Below the pieces are notes generated by a model. The model was not told the DNA's origin, ran no database searches, and was given only the letters and a program-made list of their open reading frames with translations. From assembly GCA_030536515.1 (NCBI GenBank), contig JAUNPV010000007.1, forward strand, positions 61,015 through 125,014: 64,000 nucleotides of DNA, written 5' to 3'. Below are positions 8,721 through 17,748 of the stretch, one piece after another. The stretch comes from Eubacteriales bacterium (GTDB taxonomy: Bacteria; Bacillota; Clostridia; Oscillospirales; Oscillospiraceae). The position numbers and the translations under genes are program-made. Numbering within the stretch: the stretch's first letter is position 1; every line of letters starts with the position of its first letter.

Positions 8721-9674
8721 ATGAGAAAAAAGCAGTCCCGCCACGCCCTCGGCCTGCAAATGAAGCGGTACGGAAACCTGTTCCCCTTTTTCCTGCCGGC
8801 TGCTGTGTTCGCCCTGATATTTGCCTACGTTCCCATGGCCGGGCTCGTGATGGCGTTTAAGGAAAACCCCAACCTCCTGGGTGCCGGCACGGCGGTGGAG
8901 GGCATTCTGGAGGCCGATTGGGTCGGCCTGCGCAACTTTCAAAAAATCTTCTCCAATCCGGATTTTCTCTCGGCATTTGCCAACACCCTGGTAATCAGCT
9001 CGCTGAAAATCCTGGTTGTTTTCCCCCTGCCCATTGCCCTGGCCATTGTCATCAATGAGATGAAGGCCCGGGTGCTGAAAAAATGGCTGCAGATTGTGAT
9101 GTATCTGCCTTATTTCCTCTCCTGGGCAACCATTGCCGGTATTTTTGTCGCCATGCTGAACCAGCAGACCGGCGTTATAAACAATCTGCTGGAGGCGCTG
9201 GGCCACCAGAGAATCGATTTTCTCACCAGCAACAGCACCTTCCAGGGCCTGATGGTGGGCTCTACGGCCTGGAAGGACCTGGGGTGGAGCTCCATTACCT
9301 ATCTTGCGACCATCTCCGCCCTGGACCCCTGCATCAACGAGGCCGCCAAAATTGACGGCGCCAGCAAATTCCAGCAGATTTTCTATGTGACGCTGCCCGG
9401 AATTATGCCAACCATTGCGGTGATGTTCATTCTGCGAATCGGCTACATCATGGATGCGGGCTTTGAGCAGGTGTTCGTGTTCTATTCCCCCTTCGTCCAG
9501 AAAAGCGGCGACATTCTGGGAATGTACACCTACCGGCTGATTACCCAGTCCTCCTTCATTCCGCAGTATGCGCTGTCCACGGCCACCGGCCTGTTCAACT
9601 CGGTGGTGGCCCTGATTCTGGTGCTGGGCGGAAACGCCATTTCCAGAAAGCTGTTCCACCGGGGCATTTGGTAA
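8721..9674 (+). CDS. ABC transporter permease, LplB/YteP-like (CUT1)
   Basis: A 317-residue inner-membrane permease with about six hydrophobic segments. It carries the conserved EAA loop, here EAAKIDGASKFQQIFYVTLPG near residues 209-229, which docks to the ATPase. RBS GGAAAGGAA precedes the ATG. It pairs with the next permease, 10 bases away. No ATPase gene is nearby, as is usual for this family, which uses a shared MsmX-type ATPase encoded elsewhere. Confidence 0.92.
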   Translation: MRKKQSRHALGLQMKRYGNLFPFFLPAAVFALIFAYVPMAGLVMAFKENPNLLGAGTAVEGILEADWVGLRNFQKIFSNPDFLSAFANTLVISSLKILVVFPLPIALAIVINEMKARVLKKWLQIVMYLPYFLSWATIAGIFVAMLNQQTGVINNLLEALGHQRIDFLTSNSTFQGLMVGSTAWKDLGWSSITYLATISALDPCINEAAKIDGASKFQQIFYVTLPGIMPTIAVMFILRIGYIMDAGFEQVFVFYSPFVQKSGDILGMYTYRLITQSSFIPQYALSTATGLFNSVVALILVLGGNAISRKLFHRGIW

Positions 9675-9684
9675 GGAGGTACCT

Positions 9685-10872
9685 ATGAACAACAAAAACA
9701 ACAGGCTCCGCAAGGGGCTTCTGGTATACGGCTACTGTGTGGCCGTGGTGGTGCTGGCCGTCATCAGCGTGGTGAATTCCGGCGTTCCCGCCTGGGAACG
9801 GCTGGGCAATGGCCTGCTTTCCGGGCTGTGGCTGGCCCTTCTGGCAGAGCAGCTGCTGCGGGTGCTGGCTATGAGCCCGGCGGAACGGCAGCTTTACTGG
9901 AAGGCAGAGCGGCTGGAAATTCTGTTTTTCCTCCTGTCGGCGGTGATTCTGCCTGCCTCCTGGCTGGGGCATTGGCAGGGGGCCCGGTGGGTCCTGCTGC
10001 TGAAGCTGCCCCAGGTGCTGCACTGCACCAACGACGAAAATGCCTTCCAGTTCATCGCCAACCTGCTGGTGGCGGCCCTCATTGCGGTGTTTGTCTGCCC
10101 GTTTTTGCAGGTCATCTCCGTGGCCATTTCCCAGCCCGGCGCAGTGATCAACCTGCTGCCAGAGAAGCTGGATATGTGGGGTGTGAACTATGTGCTGCAT
10201 GACAGGAATTTCTTCAAATCCATCGGCATTTCCGTTCTGGTAACCCTGATTGGAACGGCCATTTCCGTGGTGAGCATGACCATGGCAGCCTACCCTCTGA
10301 GCAAAAAGGAGCTGCCCTTCCGCCGGACCATGATGGTGTTCTTCCTGATTGTCATGCTGTTCAACGGCGGCATGGCTCCCAACATCCTGCTGATGAACAG
10401 CCTGGGCCTGACCAACACCATCTGGGCCCTGATTCTGCCCAGTGTGGTGATGGTGTTTCACCTTCTGCTGCTGAAGGGCTTTTTTGAGGGCATCCCCCCG
10501 GAGCTGGAGGAATCGGCCAAGATTGACGGCGCAAATAACTACACCATTTTGTTCCGGATCATTGTGCCGGTGGCTGCGCCGATGATTGCCACCGTTGCCT
10601 TCTTCACAGCCATTGCCTACTGGAACAACATCAACAATTCCATTTTGTACATCACCTCCAACCAGAGCATTTATCCGCTGCCTATGTATATCAAGAATTT
10701 CCTGAGCACCAATCCCGTGGACATTGCCAACGCCAACCCCCTGCTGCTGACCTACTGGGACAATGTGAAAATGAGCTATATCCTTATTTCGATTCTGCCT
10801 GTTTTGATTGTCTATCCCTTTATCTTCCGCTATATCAAAAACGGCGTGACCATGGGGGCGGTGAAGGGATGA
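9685..10872 (+). CDS. ABC transporter permease, LplC/YtcP-like, with N-terminal membrane extension
   Basis: A 395-residue permease. The LplC-like core starts at about residue 125 (FQFIANLLVAAL) and contains the EAA motif ESAKIDGANNYTILFRIIVP near 276-296. Upstream are about 110-120 extra residues with about three hydrophobic segments (about 11-29, 40-60 and 75-95). These are not part of the usual permease of about 290 residues. The start has AAGGAGG 7 bases upstream, so the extension is probably translated. It may be a domain recruited into this transporter subfamily. The stop overlaps the next ATG by 4 bases (ATGA). Confidence 0.88.
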   Translation: MNNKNNRLRKGLLVYGYCVAVVVLAVISVVNSGVPAWERLGNGLLSGLWLALLAEQLLRVLAMSPAERQLYWKAERLEILFFLLSAVILPASWLGHWQGARWVLLLKLPQVLHCTNDENAFQFIANLLVAALIAVFVCPFLQVISVAISQPGAVINLLPEKLDMWGVNYVLHDRNFFKSIGISVLVTLIGTAISVVSMTMAAYPLSKKELPFRRTMMVFFLIVMLFNGGMAPNILLMNSLGLTNTIWALILPSVVMVFHLLLLKGFFEGIPPELEESAKIDGANNYTILFRIIVPVAAPMIATVAFFTAIAYWNNINNSILYITSNQSIYPLPMYIKNFLSTNPVDIANANPLLLTYWDNVKMSYILISILPVLIVYPFIFRYIKNGVTMGAVKG

Positions 10873-12431
10873 GCGCTGTGTTTTACGATATCGTCATTGC
10901 CGGCGGCAGTCTGGGGGGTGTTCAGGCTGCCCGGGCGGCGGCGGAGAGCGGAATGCGGGTGTTCCTGTGTGAGCAGACAGCCTGGGTAGGCGGTCAGCTC
11001 AGCTCCCAGGCCGTCCCGCCGGATGAGCATATCTGGATTGAGCAAACCGGCGCCACCGCCAGCTATCGGCAGTACCGGGAGCAGGTGCGGCAGTATTACC
11101 GCAGTCTGCCCACCGCCAGCGAGCAGATGCGCAAACGGGATGTTTTTTGCCCCGGCAGCTCCTGGGTTTCCCGTGTGGCCCATGAGCCGGCTGTGGCCCA
11201 CCGGCTGCTGATGGAATCGCTGAAGCCCTGGATAGACAGCGGCAGCCTGACCCTGAGACTCCGGACCAGGGTGCTCTCTGCCAAAACAGAGGGCAGCCGT
11301 GTGCACGCTCTGCTGGTCCAGGATATGGAGTCCGGGGAGCAGCTTCAGGTGGAGGGACGCTATTTCCTGGATGCCACAGACTGCGGCGACCTGCTGCCCC
11401 TGACCGGAACGGAGTACCGCACCGGCGCCGAGAGCATCGGGCAGACCGGGGAGCCTCATGCGGCCCAGGTCCCGGACCCCGGGGATATGCAGCCGGCTAC
11501 CTGGGTGGCGGCCCTGGAGCTGGACCCGGACGATGCAAGGCAGTGGAGAATCCCCAAGCCTGCCTTTTACGATGAATTTCAGGCCCTGGGAGTGCCCTAC
11601 GACGACAACCGCTTGCTCAGCTGGTATGCCCCCAACGCCAAAACAGGCCGCAAGGAGCGCTTCGCTATGTTCGACGGAGAGCTTCCGGACCATCCCCTGG
11701 GACTGTGGAGCTATCGCCGGATTATCGACCCGGCCAACTACAGCACTCCGTGCCGGGAGGTCACCCTGCTGAACTGGCCCCAGAACGACTACAGCCTGGG
11801 TAATCTCTATGATTCCCCAGAGGCCCCTCTCCACCGGGCGCTGGCCCGGCAGCTGACCCTGTGCGCCGTCTACTGGCTGCAAAACCATGCGCCCCGGGCG
11901 GACGGCGGGACCGGCTACCGTGTGGCTCTGCGGCCGGACATCACCGGAACGCCGGACGGCCTGGCAATGGCCCCTTATATCCGGGAAAGCCGCCGGATTG
12001 TGGCCATGGAAACGGTGCGCGAGCAGGATATCAGCCGGGACCTCAGGGATCGGCCCCCTTATTACGCCGATTCTGTGGGCGTGGGCCACTATGCGGTGGA
12101 CGTTCATATGACCACCCGCAGCCACACCTTCCTGTATGCACCGGCCTGGCCCTTTGAAATTCCGCTGGGGGCCATGATTCCGGTGCGGATGGAGAATCTG
12201 CTGCCTGCCTGCAAGAACATCGGCTGCACCCATCTGACCAACGGCTGCTACCGGCTGCACCCGGTGGAGTGGAACATCGGCGAGGTGGCCGGGTACCTGG
12301 CCAGCTACTGCATCCGCCGGGGCGTCACGCCGCTGGCCGTCTGGAAGGAGCACTGCGCAGACTTCCAGCGCTTGCTGACCGGCAAAGGAATCCAGCTGCA
12401 CTGGGATGCGGCAATCTTGAAGGGACTGTGA
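10869..12431 (+). CDS. FAD-dependent oxidoreductase (FAD_oxidored family)
   Basis: A 520-residue flavoprotein. The N-terminal dinucleotide-binding fold reads DIVIAGGSLGGVQAARAA (residues 6-23), followed by the WVGGQLSSQ segment that contacts FAD in this family. Similar proteins often come from gene clusters for uptake and breakdown of unusual carbohydrates, and their substrates are mostly undefined. No signal peptide is seen, so it is cytosolic. ATGA overlap with the permease and a 4-base gap to the DUF4127 gene mark a tightly coupled unit. It may oxidise or dehydrate the imported compound; this is inference. Confidence 0.85.
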   Translation: MSAVFYDIVIAGGSLGGVQAARAAAESGMRVFLCEQTAWVGGQLSSQAVPPDEHIWIEQTGATASYRQYREQVRQYYRSLPTASEQMRKRDVFCPGSSWVSRVAHEPAVAHRLLMESLKPWIDSGSLTLRLRTRVLSAKTEGSRVHALLVQDMESGEQLQVEGRYFLDATDCGDLLPLTGTEYRTGAESIGQTGEPHAAQVPDPGDMQPATWVAALELDPDDARQWRIPKPAFYDEFQALGVPYDDNRLLSWYAPNAKTGRKERFAMFDGELPDHPLGLWSYRRIIDPANYSTPCREVTLLNWPQNDYSLGNLYDSPEAPLHRALARQLTLCAVYWLQNHAPRADGGTGYRVALRPDITGTPDGLAMAPYIRESRRIVAMETVREQDISRDLRDRPPYYADSVGVGHYAVDVHMTTRSHTFLYAPAWPFEIPLGAMIPVRMENLLPACKNIGCTHLTNGCYRLHPVEWNIGEVAGYLASYCIRRGVTPLAVWKEHCADFQRLLTGKGIQLHWDAAILKGL

Positions 12432-12435
12432 TTAC

Positions 12436-13938
12436 ATGAAGCGAAAAATTGTGCTGCTGCCGCTGGACGAGCGGCCCTGCAACGCAGGCTTTCCCCAGAA
12501 GCTGTTTGGCTCTGAGCAGCTGGAAATTCTGCTGCCGCCCTGCCTGGGCCAAAAGAAAAAACCCGCAGACGGGCAGGCACTGGAGGCGTTCCTGCTCAGC
12601 CAGTGCCGGGATGCCAACGGGCTGGTTCTCTCTATGGATATGCTGCTGTACGGCGGGCTGCTGCCCTCAAGAGTCCACAACCTGGAGGCTCCGGTGGTCC
12701 GGCAGCGGATGGAGCTGGTCCGCCAGCTGAAGAAAAAATTTCCGGACCTGGTCATTTATGCCTTTCAGTGCATCATGCGCTGCCCGGCCTATTCCTCCAG
12801 CGATGAGGAGCCGGACTATTATGGCCAGTGGGGGGCGCAAATCCACCAGAGCGGCGATGTCAAGCACCGCAGTATGCTGGGCCTGTGCAGCAGCAGCGCT
12901 CTGGAGGCTGCCTTCCGGGATATCCCGGAGGATGCCCTGGAGGACTACCTGAACCGGCGGGCCTTTAATCTGGGGTTCAACAAGGACACCCTGGAGCTGG
13001 TCCGTGACGGTGTGATTGACTTCCTTGTTGTGCCCCAGGACGATTCAGCCCGGTATGGCTATACGGCCCTGGACCAGCAGGAGGTCCGCAGCTGCGTGAT
13101 CGATATGCATCTGCAAAGCCGGGTGCTCATGTACCCGGGGGCGGACGAGGTGGCACTGACACTGCTGTCCCGGATGGTTCTGAGCTTCGAGAAGAAATGC
13201 CCCAGCGTCTACCTGAAATATGCGGCCACTGAGGCGGTCCATGTGATTCCGGCCTATGAGGACCGGACGCTGGGGGAGACGGTGAAGTGTCATCTGCTGG
13301 CAGCAGGGTGCACGGCGGCGGATACGGCAGCGGAGGCAGACTTCATCCTGGCCATCGACTGCCCCGCCGGAGACATGAAGGAATCGGTGATGCAGCCGGT
13401 TCGAAATGGGGAATACTGCGTGGAGCGGAACCTGACGGAGTTTGTCCTATACCTGCAAAGGTGGGTGCAAAGGGGAAAGCCAGTGGCCGTCTGCGACAAC
13501 GCCTATGCCAACGGCGGGGACCTGGAGCTGATTGATTTGATGGACCGGCTGCACCTGCTGGACAAGGTGGCAGGCTACGCCGGATGGAACACCTCGGCCA
13601 ATACCCTGGGCACGGCCATTGCCCAGGGGGTCTGCTGCCTGGTGTTTGGAAACGACCGGAGGCAGAAGGACTTTCTGATGCTGCGCTATGTGGAGGATGT
13701 GGGCTACTGCTCTGTAGTCCGCCGGTACATCACCGAGCACCGGCTTGAGGAAATGGGGATGGACTATTTCAATGTCCGGGACCAGCAGGGCGCCATGAGC
13801 CGGGAGGTCCGGGACAGGCTGGGGCAGTTCATCCAACGGCAGCTGCCCAGCCTGGCCGGGCATATAGAGCTGACCCAGGTCAAAATGCCCTGGCGAAGAA
13901 TGTTCGAGGCAGACCTGCAAGTGCGCTGGGTCCCCTGA
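12436..13938 (+). CDS. DUF4127 family protein
   Basis: A 500-residue cytosolic protein. The N-terminus LLPLDERPCN (residues 7-16) and the segment SMDMLLYGGLLPSR near 66-79 are hallmarks of DUF4127. The function is not established. The conserved N-terminal acidic and arginine residues, and further Asp-rich segments such as CDNAYANGGD, suggest an enzyme rather than a structural protein. It is the last gene of the importer operon, 4 bases after the FAD oxidoreductase, and a strong terminator follows. Its constant company with the transporter suggests it acts on the same compound. Confidence 0.85.
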   Translation: MKRKIVLLPLDERPCNAGFPQKLFGSEQLEILLPPCLGQKKKPADGQALEAFLLSQCRDANGLVLSMDMLLYGGLLPSRVHNLEAPVVRQRMELVRQLKKKFPDLVIYAFQCIMRCPAYSSSDEEPDYYGQWGAQIHQSGDVKHRSMLGLCSSSALEAAFRDIPEDALEDYLNRRAFNLGFNKDTLELVRDGVIDFLVVPQDDSARYGYTALDQQEVRSCVIDMHLQSRVLMYPGADEVALTLLSRMVLSFEKKCPSVYLKYAATEAVHVIPAYEDRTLGETVKCHLLAAGCTAADTAAEADFILAIDCPAGDMKESVMQPVRNGEYCVERNLTEFVLYLQRWVQRGKPVAVCDNAYANGGDLELIDLMDRLHLLDKVAGYAGWNTSANTLGTAIAQGVCCLVFGNDRRQKDFLMLRYVEDVGYCSVVRRYITEHRLEEMGMDYFNVRDQQGAMSREVRDRLGQFIQRQLPSLAGHIELTQVKMPWRRMFEADLQVRWVP

Positions 13939-13952
13939 TACAACAAAAATAA

Positions 13953-13984
13953 GAGCGCTGCAATTCGTTTTGCAGCGCTCTTTT
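13953..13984. terminator. Bidirectional terminator
   Basis: An 11-base stem GAGCGCTGCAA with a short loop is followed by TTTT on the plus strand. It has A-rich flanks that make T-runs on the minus strand. It separates the convergent DUF4127 and DUF975 genes. Confidence 0.85.
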
Positions 13985-13986
13985 CG

Positions 13987-14976
13987 TTACATCTGAAAAA
14001 TATTCCCCAGCACTGCCCCGTTGGAGGGCTCCTCGTGGGGGCGGACTTCCTCGTAGGCCAGGGCGTAGGTGACCTCTACCCGGTTGCCCAGGCAGTAGTA
14101 AAGGGCGAACTGCACCGCCAGGTACAGCACGTAGAACACATAGTAGGCGGCGGTGGGGGACAGGGGCAGCTGCACACCCAGGGCGGGCAGCAGGGTGTCG
14201 GCGTAGCACAGCACCGTGGCAAAGGCCAGGGCGGCGTACCACCACCACAGCCGCAGGTCCAGCCGCAGCAGGTCCAGCACGTGATAGCGCATCATTTTCC
14301 GGCTCTCCCCCAGGGCGGCCAGAGCGCCCGTGCCGGGCTTGTCGATGATGACATAGTTGACCATCCGCAGCCGCAGGGACACCGGCAGGGCGAACAGGAC
14401 AAACAGCCCCAGGAAAATCCAAATCATGGGCCGCATCACGGGAATCAGCCGGGCCACGGTGTCCGGGTCCAGGGCGGGGGTGGTCAGGGTGCTGTCCAGC
14501 CCGGCAATCATGGGGGCCACAATCTCCATCAGGGCGTTGGCCCAGGGGGTCATGGTGAAAATCAGGGAGGCCAGGTACATCGAGGCCATGCCGATGGCCA
14601 GGTAAATAAGCCCCTGGGCAATGCCGCTGCGCAGCAGCACCCAGAACCGGCCAAAGCCCAGCCGCAGGGTCTGGGGGGAGGCATACTGCCCCCGGGCGAT
14701 GCGCAGCATGGCGGCCTGATAGCCCACGGCCACGCACATGAGAAGCGCCGACTGGACCATGGGCACCATGGACTGCAGGGCCTCCAGCACCGACCGGACG
14801 CCCATGGAGCCCAGGCCGCCGGTTTTGCTGATTTGCAGATTCAGCAGAAAATTCATCAGCATTCCCAGGCCAGACAGGGCGGTGAGGATTCCGGCGTAGT
14901 ACAAAACAATCTTCTTCCCGGCGGGAGCATCGCCCAGCCGCCGGGGGGCGGCGTCAAATAATTCACGGGTATTCAT
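13987..14976 (-). CDS. DUF975-family integral membrane protein
   Basis: A 329-residue protein with about six membrane helices. The loop LGESRKMMRYHVLDLLRLDLR (about 219-239) resembles the conserved cytoplasmic segment of DUF975 proteins. The function is unknown; the family is common in Firmicutes and has no known catalytic residues. The RBS is AAAGGT and the start ATG is at 14976. It is transcribed alone, away from the XRE regulator, and the two are divergent, so the regulator may act on it. Confidence 0.75.
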   Translation of the reverse strand: MNTRELFDAAPRRLGDAPAGKKIVLYYAGILTALSGLGMLMNFLLNLQISKTGGLGSMGVRSVLEALQSMVPMVQSALLMCVAVGYQAAMLRIARGQYASPQTLRLGFGRFWVLLRSGIAQGLIYLAIGMASMYLASLIFTMTPWANALMEIVAPMIAGLDSTLTTPALDPDTVARLIPVMRPMIWIFLGLFVLFALPVSLRLRMVNYVIIDKPGTGALAALGESRKMMRYHVLDLLRLDLRLWWWYAALAFATVLCYADTLLPALGVQLPLSPTAAYYVFYVLYLAVQFALYYCLGNRVEVTYALAYEEVRPHEEPSNGAVLGNIFQM

Positions 14977-15079
14977 AAGTTTTCGACCTTTCTATTTCCT
15001 TTACCTATTGTTATATACGAAAAAGGGCAAAATAGCAAATGAAATTTTTGTAACAGTGGAAATATCCGGAAAAATGTGG

Positions 15080-15085
15080 TATAGT
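15080..15085 (+). promoter_or_regulatory. Putative -10 box of the XRE regulator gene
   Basis: TATAGT lies 30 bases before the chosen ATG, with a weak TGGAAA (15057-15062) 17 bases upstream. It supports translation starting at 15116 rather than at the upstream TTG at 15008. Confidence 0.45.
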
Positions 15086-15115
15086 AAATGTAATTTACCG
15101 GAAGGGGGCGTGCAT

Positions 15116-15895
15116 ATGGACCTGGGCCAGCGGCTTCGGCAGGCACGGCTGGAGGCGGGACTGAGCCAGCGGCAGCTGTGCGGCGGGAGGATTACCCGCA
15201 ATATGCTGTCTCAAATTGAAAACGGCACGGCCCAGCCCTCCATGGCCACCCTGCAATTTCTGGCGGCGGGGCTGGGAAAGCCTGTGGGCTTCTTTTTGCA
15301 GGAGGAGGCCTCCCCCAACCAGGCTCTGATGGATGCCCTCCGGGGGGCCTGGGACCGCCGGGAGGGGGCTGCCGGGTGGGCGCTGGCAAAGCAGTACCGC
15401 AGGCCGGACCCCCTGTTTGACCGGGAGGAGGCCCTGCTGGAGGCCCTGCTGGGGCTGCTCTACGCCAGGGAGCTGCTGGACACCGGCCGGACGCCCTACG
15501 CTGTGGAAATTTTAGAGGGCATTCAGACGGCGGGTCTGTACTGCGCCGAGGACCTGGAGCACCGGCGGCTGGCCATGCTGGCCCCCCTCCGCCCGGTGGA
15601 GCTGCCCAGCCTGGACGATGCTCTGCTGCTGCGGGGGGAGCTGGCCCTGAAGGCGGGGGACTTCCCCCGGGCTGCCCGGCTGCTGGATGGGGTTCAGGAC
15701 CGGGAAGGCCCCCGGTTCTGCCTGCTCCGGGGCCGGGCCTGGCTGGGGACCGGGGACTTTGCCCAGGCCGTCCAGTGGCTGGAAAAGGCGGAGCGCGCCT
15801 ACCCGGCCCAGACGGCCCCTCTGCTGGAACAGTGCTGCCGGGAGCTGGGAGACTACCGCCGGGCCTATGAATACGCCTGTAAGCAGAGAAAATGA
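15116..15895 (+). CDS. XRE-family transcriptional regulator with TPR-like C-terminal domain
   Basis: A 259-residue protein. Residues 3-58 form a Cro/C1-type helix-turn-helix, including the typical ITRNMLSQIENGTAQPS recognition segment. The remaining about 200 residues are leucine- and alanine-rich helical repeats resembling TPRs, as in peptide-sensing RNPP/PlcR-type or nutrient-sensing regulators. The ATG at 15116 follows GAAGGGGG and fits the domain start. No small peptide gene was found beside it. It may regulate the divergent DUF975 gene or itself. Confidence 0.82.
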   Translation: MDLGQRLRQARLEAGLSQRQLCGGRITRNMLSQIENGTAQPSMATLQFLAAGLGKPVGFFLQEEASPNQALMDALRGAWDRREGAAGWALAKQYRRPDPLFDREEALLEALLGLLYARELLDTGRTPYAVEILEGIQTAGLYCAEDLEHRRLAMLAPLRPVELPSLDDALLLRGELALKAGDFPRAARLLDGVQDREGPRFCLLRGRAWLGTGDFAQAVQWLEKAERAYPAQTAPLLEQCCRELGDYRRAYEYACKQRK

Positions 15896-16209
15896 GAAAT
15901 GTGCTTATCGATTTAACGCAGCAAGAGCGCAATACAAAGGCTTCTCCTTGAGGAGAAGCTGTCATAGGCCTCGGCAGAGGCCTATGACTGATGAGGTGTT
16001 ACCGCAGTACGTCAATCATACAGCCCGGTAAGCCAGCAACACCTCATCCGTCACGGCTTTGCCGTGCCACCTTCTCCTCAAGGAGAAGGCTTTGCTGAGC
16101 CATCCCGATAGGCACAATGAAAAATATCCCCGGCTAACATCGGTCATACGCCTGTGTCAGCCGGGGAGTTCTGTCTTGTCTGGTCTGCGGACAGCCGCAA
16201 GGGCTGTCC
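15896..16209. other. Intergenic repeat-rich stretch
   Basis: No gene is seen. It holds one nested palindromic element (15937-16090) and a short palindrome with the CCCTAC border at its right end, in which the capA stop codon lies. Confidence 0.7.
15937..16090. repeat. Nested palindromic element, variant A (about 154 bp)
   Basis: The order is an outer hairpin CTTCTCCTTGAGGAGAAG, a second hairpin CATAGGCCTC/GAGGCCTATG, then GATGAGGTGTT. After about 37 bases come AACACCTCATC, the hairpin CACGGC-ttt-GCCGTG, and the outer hairpin CCTTCTCCTCAAGGAGAAGG. The nested layout matches the elements at 26551 and 61695, but the hairpin sequences differ. Confidence 0.8.
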
Positions 16210-16213
16210 CTAC
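16189..16213. repeat. GTAGGG-bordered palindrome (GGACAGCC type)
   Basis: GGACAGCC-gcaa-GGGCTGTCC is followed by CTAC. The same module recurs at 27714-27738 and 35242-35266. Its CTA is the reverse complement of the capA TAG stop. Confidence 0.8.
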
Positions 16214-17607
16214 GAGGGATTGCCGGAGGCCTGCTCCAGGTACATCTGCTCCCGGGCGGCCTTGGACTGGGTCAGGTGGTCCTTGCAGGCCTGGACACCC
16301 TGGCTGACGATGCCGTCGGTCCGGTCGTAGGATTTTTTTGCCTGTTCCAGGGCCTCGTCGGTGAGGGAATAGAGGCTCTGCCATTCCTCCTCCCGGGTTT
16401 TGTCCAGAGGCAGGATGTTGTATTCCTTCTTATTTTCCTGGTTGGTGCGCAGATTCACCCAGGTGGGGATGACATCGGCATCCGCCAGGTACACCTTCCC
16501 ATCGGAGTATTTTTCAAAGGTCACTGTGAAAATGGCCCCGTCCTCGGTGTAGCCGTCGGGGAACAGGTGGCTGACCCCCGTGCGCTGGTTGGACACGGCG
16601 TTGCCCAGGGAGTAGATGACCACGGTCTTGTGGCCGGGGTCCACGGTGCTCTCCACCAGGGCCACCGGCTCCACCACATGGGGGTGGCTGCCCACAATCA
16701 CGTCTACCCCCAGGTCGCACAGCTTCTGGGCCATTTCCCGCTGCTGGGGCTTCTCGGTGGTCTGATACTCGATGCCCCAGTGGAGGAACAGCATGGTGGT
16801 GTCGGCCCCCTGGTCCTTCATGGTTTTCAGCAGGGCTTCCACCTCGGTGTAGAATTTCTCCGGGGTTTTGGGCAGAAAGTAGTTGACGATGCCGTTTTTT
16901 TCCACCGGGGCGTTGCCGTTGAGCCGGGGGCGGCCCTCGGCGGCCTGGCCGGTGGCGTAGGTATAGCAGGCCATGCCGATTTTTACCCCGCCCACGTCTG
17001 CAATGACGTACTTGGGCTCCTCGTCGCTGAGCTGGGTGCCAAGGGCCGTGAGGCCCCGCTGGCGGACCTGCTCCACCGTGCGCAGAATGCCGGCGGTGTG
17101 GGTGTCGGAGGCGTGGTTGTTGGCGGTCAGCAGCATATCAAAGCCCGCCGCCTTCACGCCGTCCACCAGGGAATCGGGGCTGTTGAACAGAGGGTCACCG
17201 TGGTAGGGAACGGAGGTGCCGGCCAGGGTGGTTTCCAGATTGGCCAGGGCGTAGTCGTAGCCCTCAATATAGGGCTTTACATACCGGAAAACCGATTCAA
17301 AATCGTAGCTGCCGTCGGCCTGCCTGGTGGTGTTCACCACCGGCATATGCATCACCAAATCGCCCATGGAGGCAACCGTCACGGTGGACACCACCGTTTC
17401 TGGCTCCGCCTGGGGCTGGGGGGCCTCCGTCGTGGGGGCGGCGGTGGGCTGGGGCAGGCTCTGGGCCGGGGGCTGGGTCGGGGCCACAGGCCGGTCCACC
17501 AGGTCGATGCACAGCCACACCACCAGACCGGTGGCGGCAATCATCACCAAAATCAGCAGCACCAGCAGAAGTTTGATGCCGCCGCCGCTGTTGTCATTAC
17601 GGGCCAT
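16210..17607 (-). CDS. CapA/PGA_cap-type metallophosphatase-like surface protein (second copy)
   Basis: A 465-residue protein. A membrane anchor is at about residues 12-34, then a Pro/Ala/Thr linker (about 38-68), then the CapA fold. Motifs are SMGDLVMH (about 78-85), ANLETTL, LLTANNHASD, LFLHWGIEY and GSHPHVVEP, the metal-ligand segments of the calcineurin-like PGA_cap domain. Family members act in poly-gamma-glutamate production or in other cell-envelope steps; no capB or capC is nearby, so I do not assign polyglutamate synthesis. The ATG follows AGGAGGAA. The TAG stop is supplied by a palindromic repeat. It is a paralogue of the upstream gene. Confidence 0.85.
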   Translation of the reverse strand: MARNDNSGGGIKLLLVLLILVMIAATGLVVWLCIDLVDRPVAPTQPPAQSLPQPTAAPTTEAPQPQAEPETVVSTVTVASMGDLVMHMPVVNTTRQADGSYDFESVFRYVKPYIEGYDYALANLETTLAGTSVPYHGDPLFNSPDSLVDGVKAAGFDMLLTANNHASDTHTAGILRTVEQVRQRGLTALGTQLSDEEPKYVIADVGGVKIGMACYTYATGQAAEGRPRLNGNAPVEKNGIVNYFLPKTPEKFYTEVEALLKTMKDQGADTTMLFLHWGIEYQTTEKPQQREMAQKLCDLGVDVIVGSHPHVVEPVALVESTVDPGHKTVVIYSLGNAVSNQRTGVSHLFPDGYTEDGAIFTVTFEKYSDGKVYLADADVIPTWVNLRTNQENKKEYNILPLDKTREEEWQSLYSLTDEALEQAKKSYDRTDGIVSQGVQACKDHLTQSKAAREQMYLEQASGNPS

Positions 17608-17634
17608 GGAGTTCCTCCTAAAAAAGTTTTAGAC

Positions 17635-17739
17635 TGTCATTGCGAGGAGCGAAGCGACGTGGCAATCCGTTCCCTTTCACACAGCACAGGGGGAATACGG
17701 ATTGCCACACCAGTGCTGAGGCACTGGTTCGCAATGACA
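17635..17739. repeat. TGTCATTGCGA palindromic repeat (nested, about 105 bp)
   Basis: Outer arms TGTCATTGCGA and TCGCAATGACA enclose inner arms GTGGCAATCCG and CGGATTGCCAC. It lies between the two capA genes. Shorter relatives occur at 51569 and 53140. Confidence 0.85.
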
Positions 17740-17748
17740 GGATGGTTT

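Noticed and set aside
13253-13330. Possible programmed frameshift in the DUF4127 gene
   Set aside because: The frame is open throughout with consistent composition and family motifs; no slippery site was needed.
14035-14961. Plus-strand Gly/Gln/His-rich frame opposite the DUF975 gene
   Set aside because: Antisense shadow of a membrane protein with clear hydrophobic helices and an RBS.
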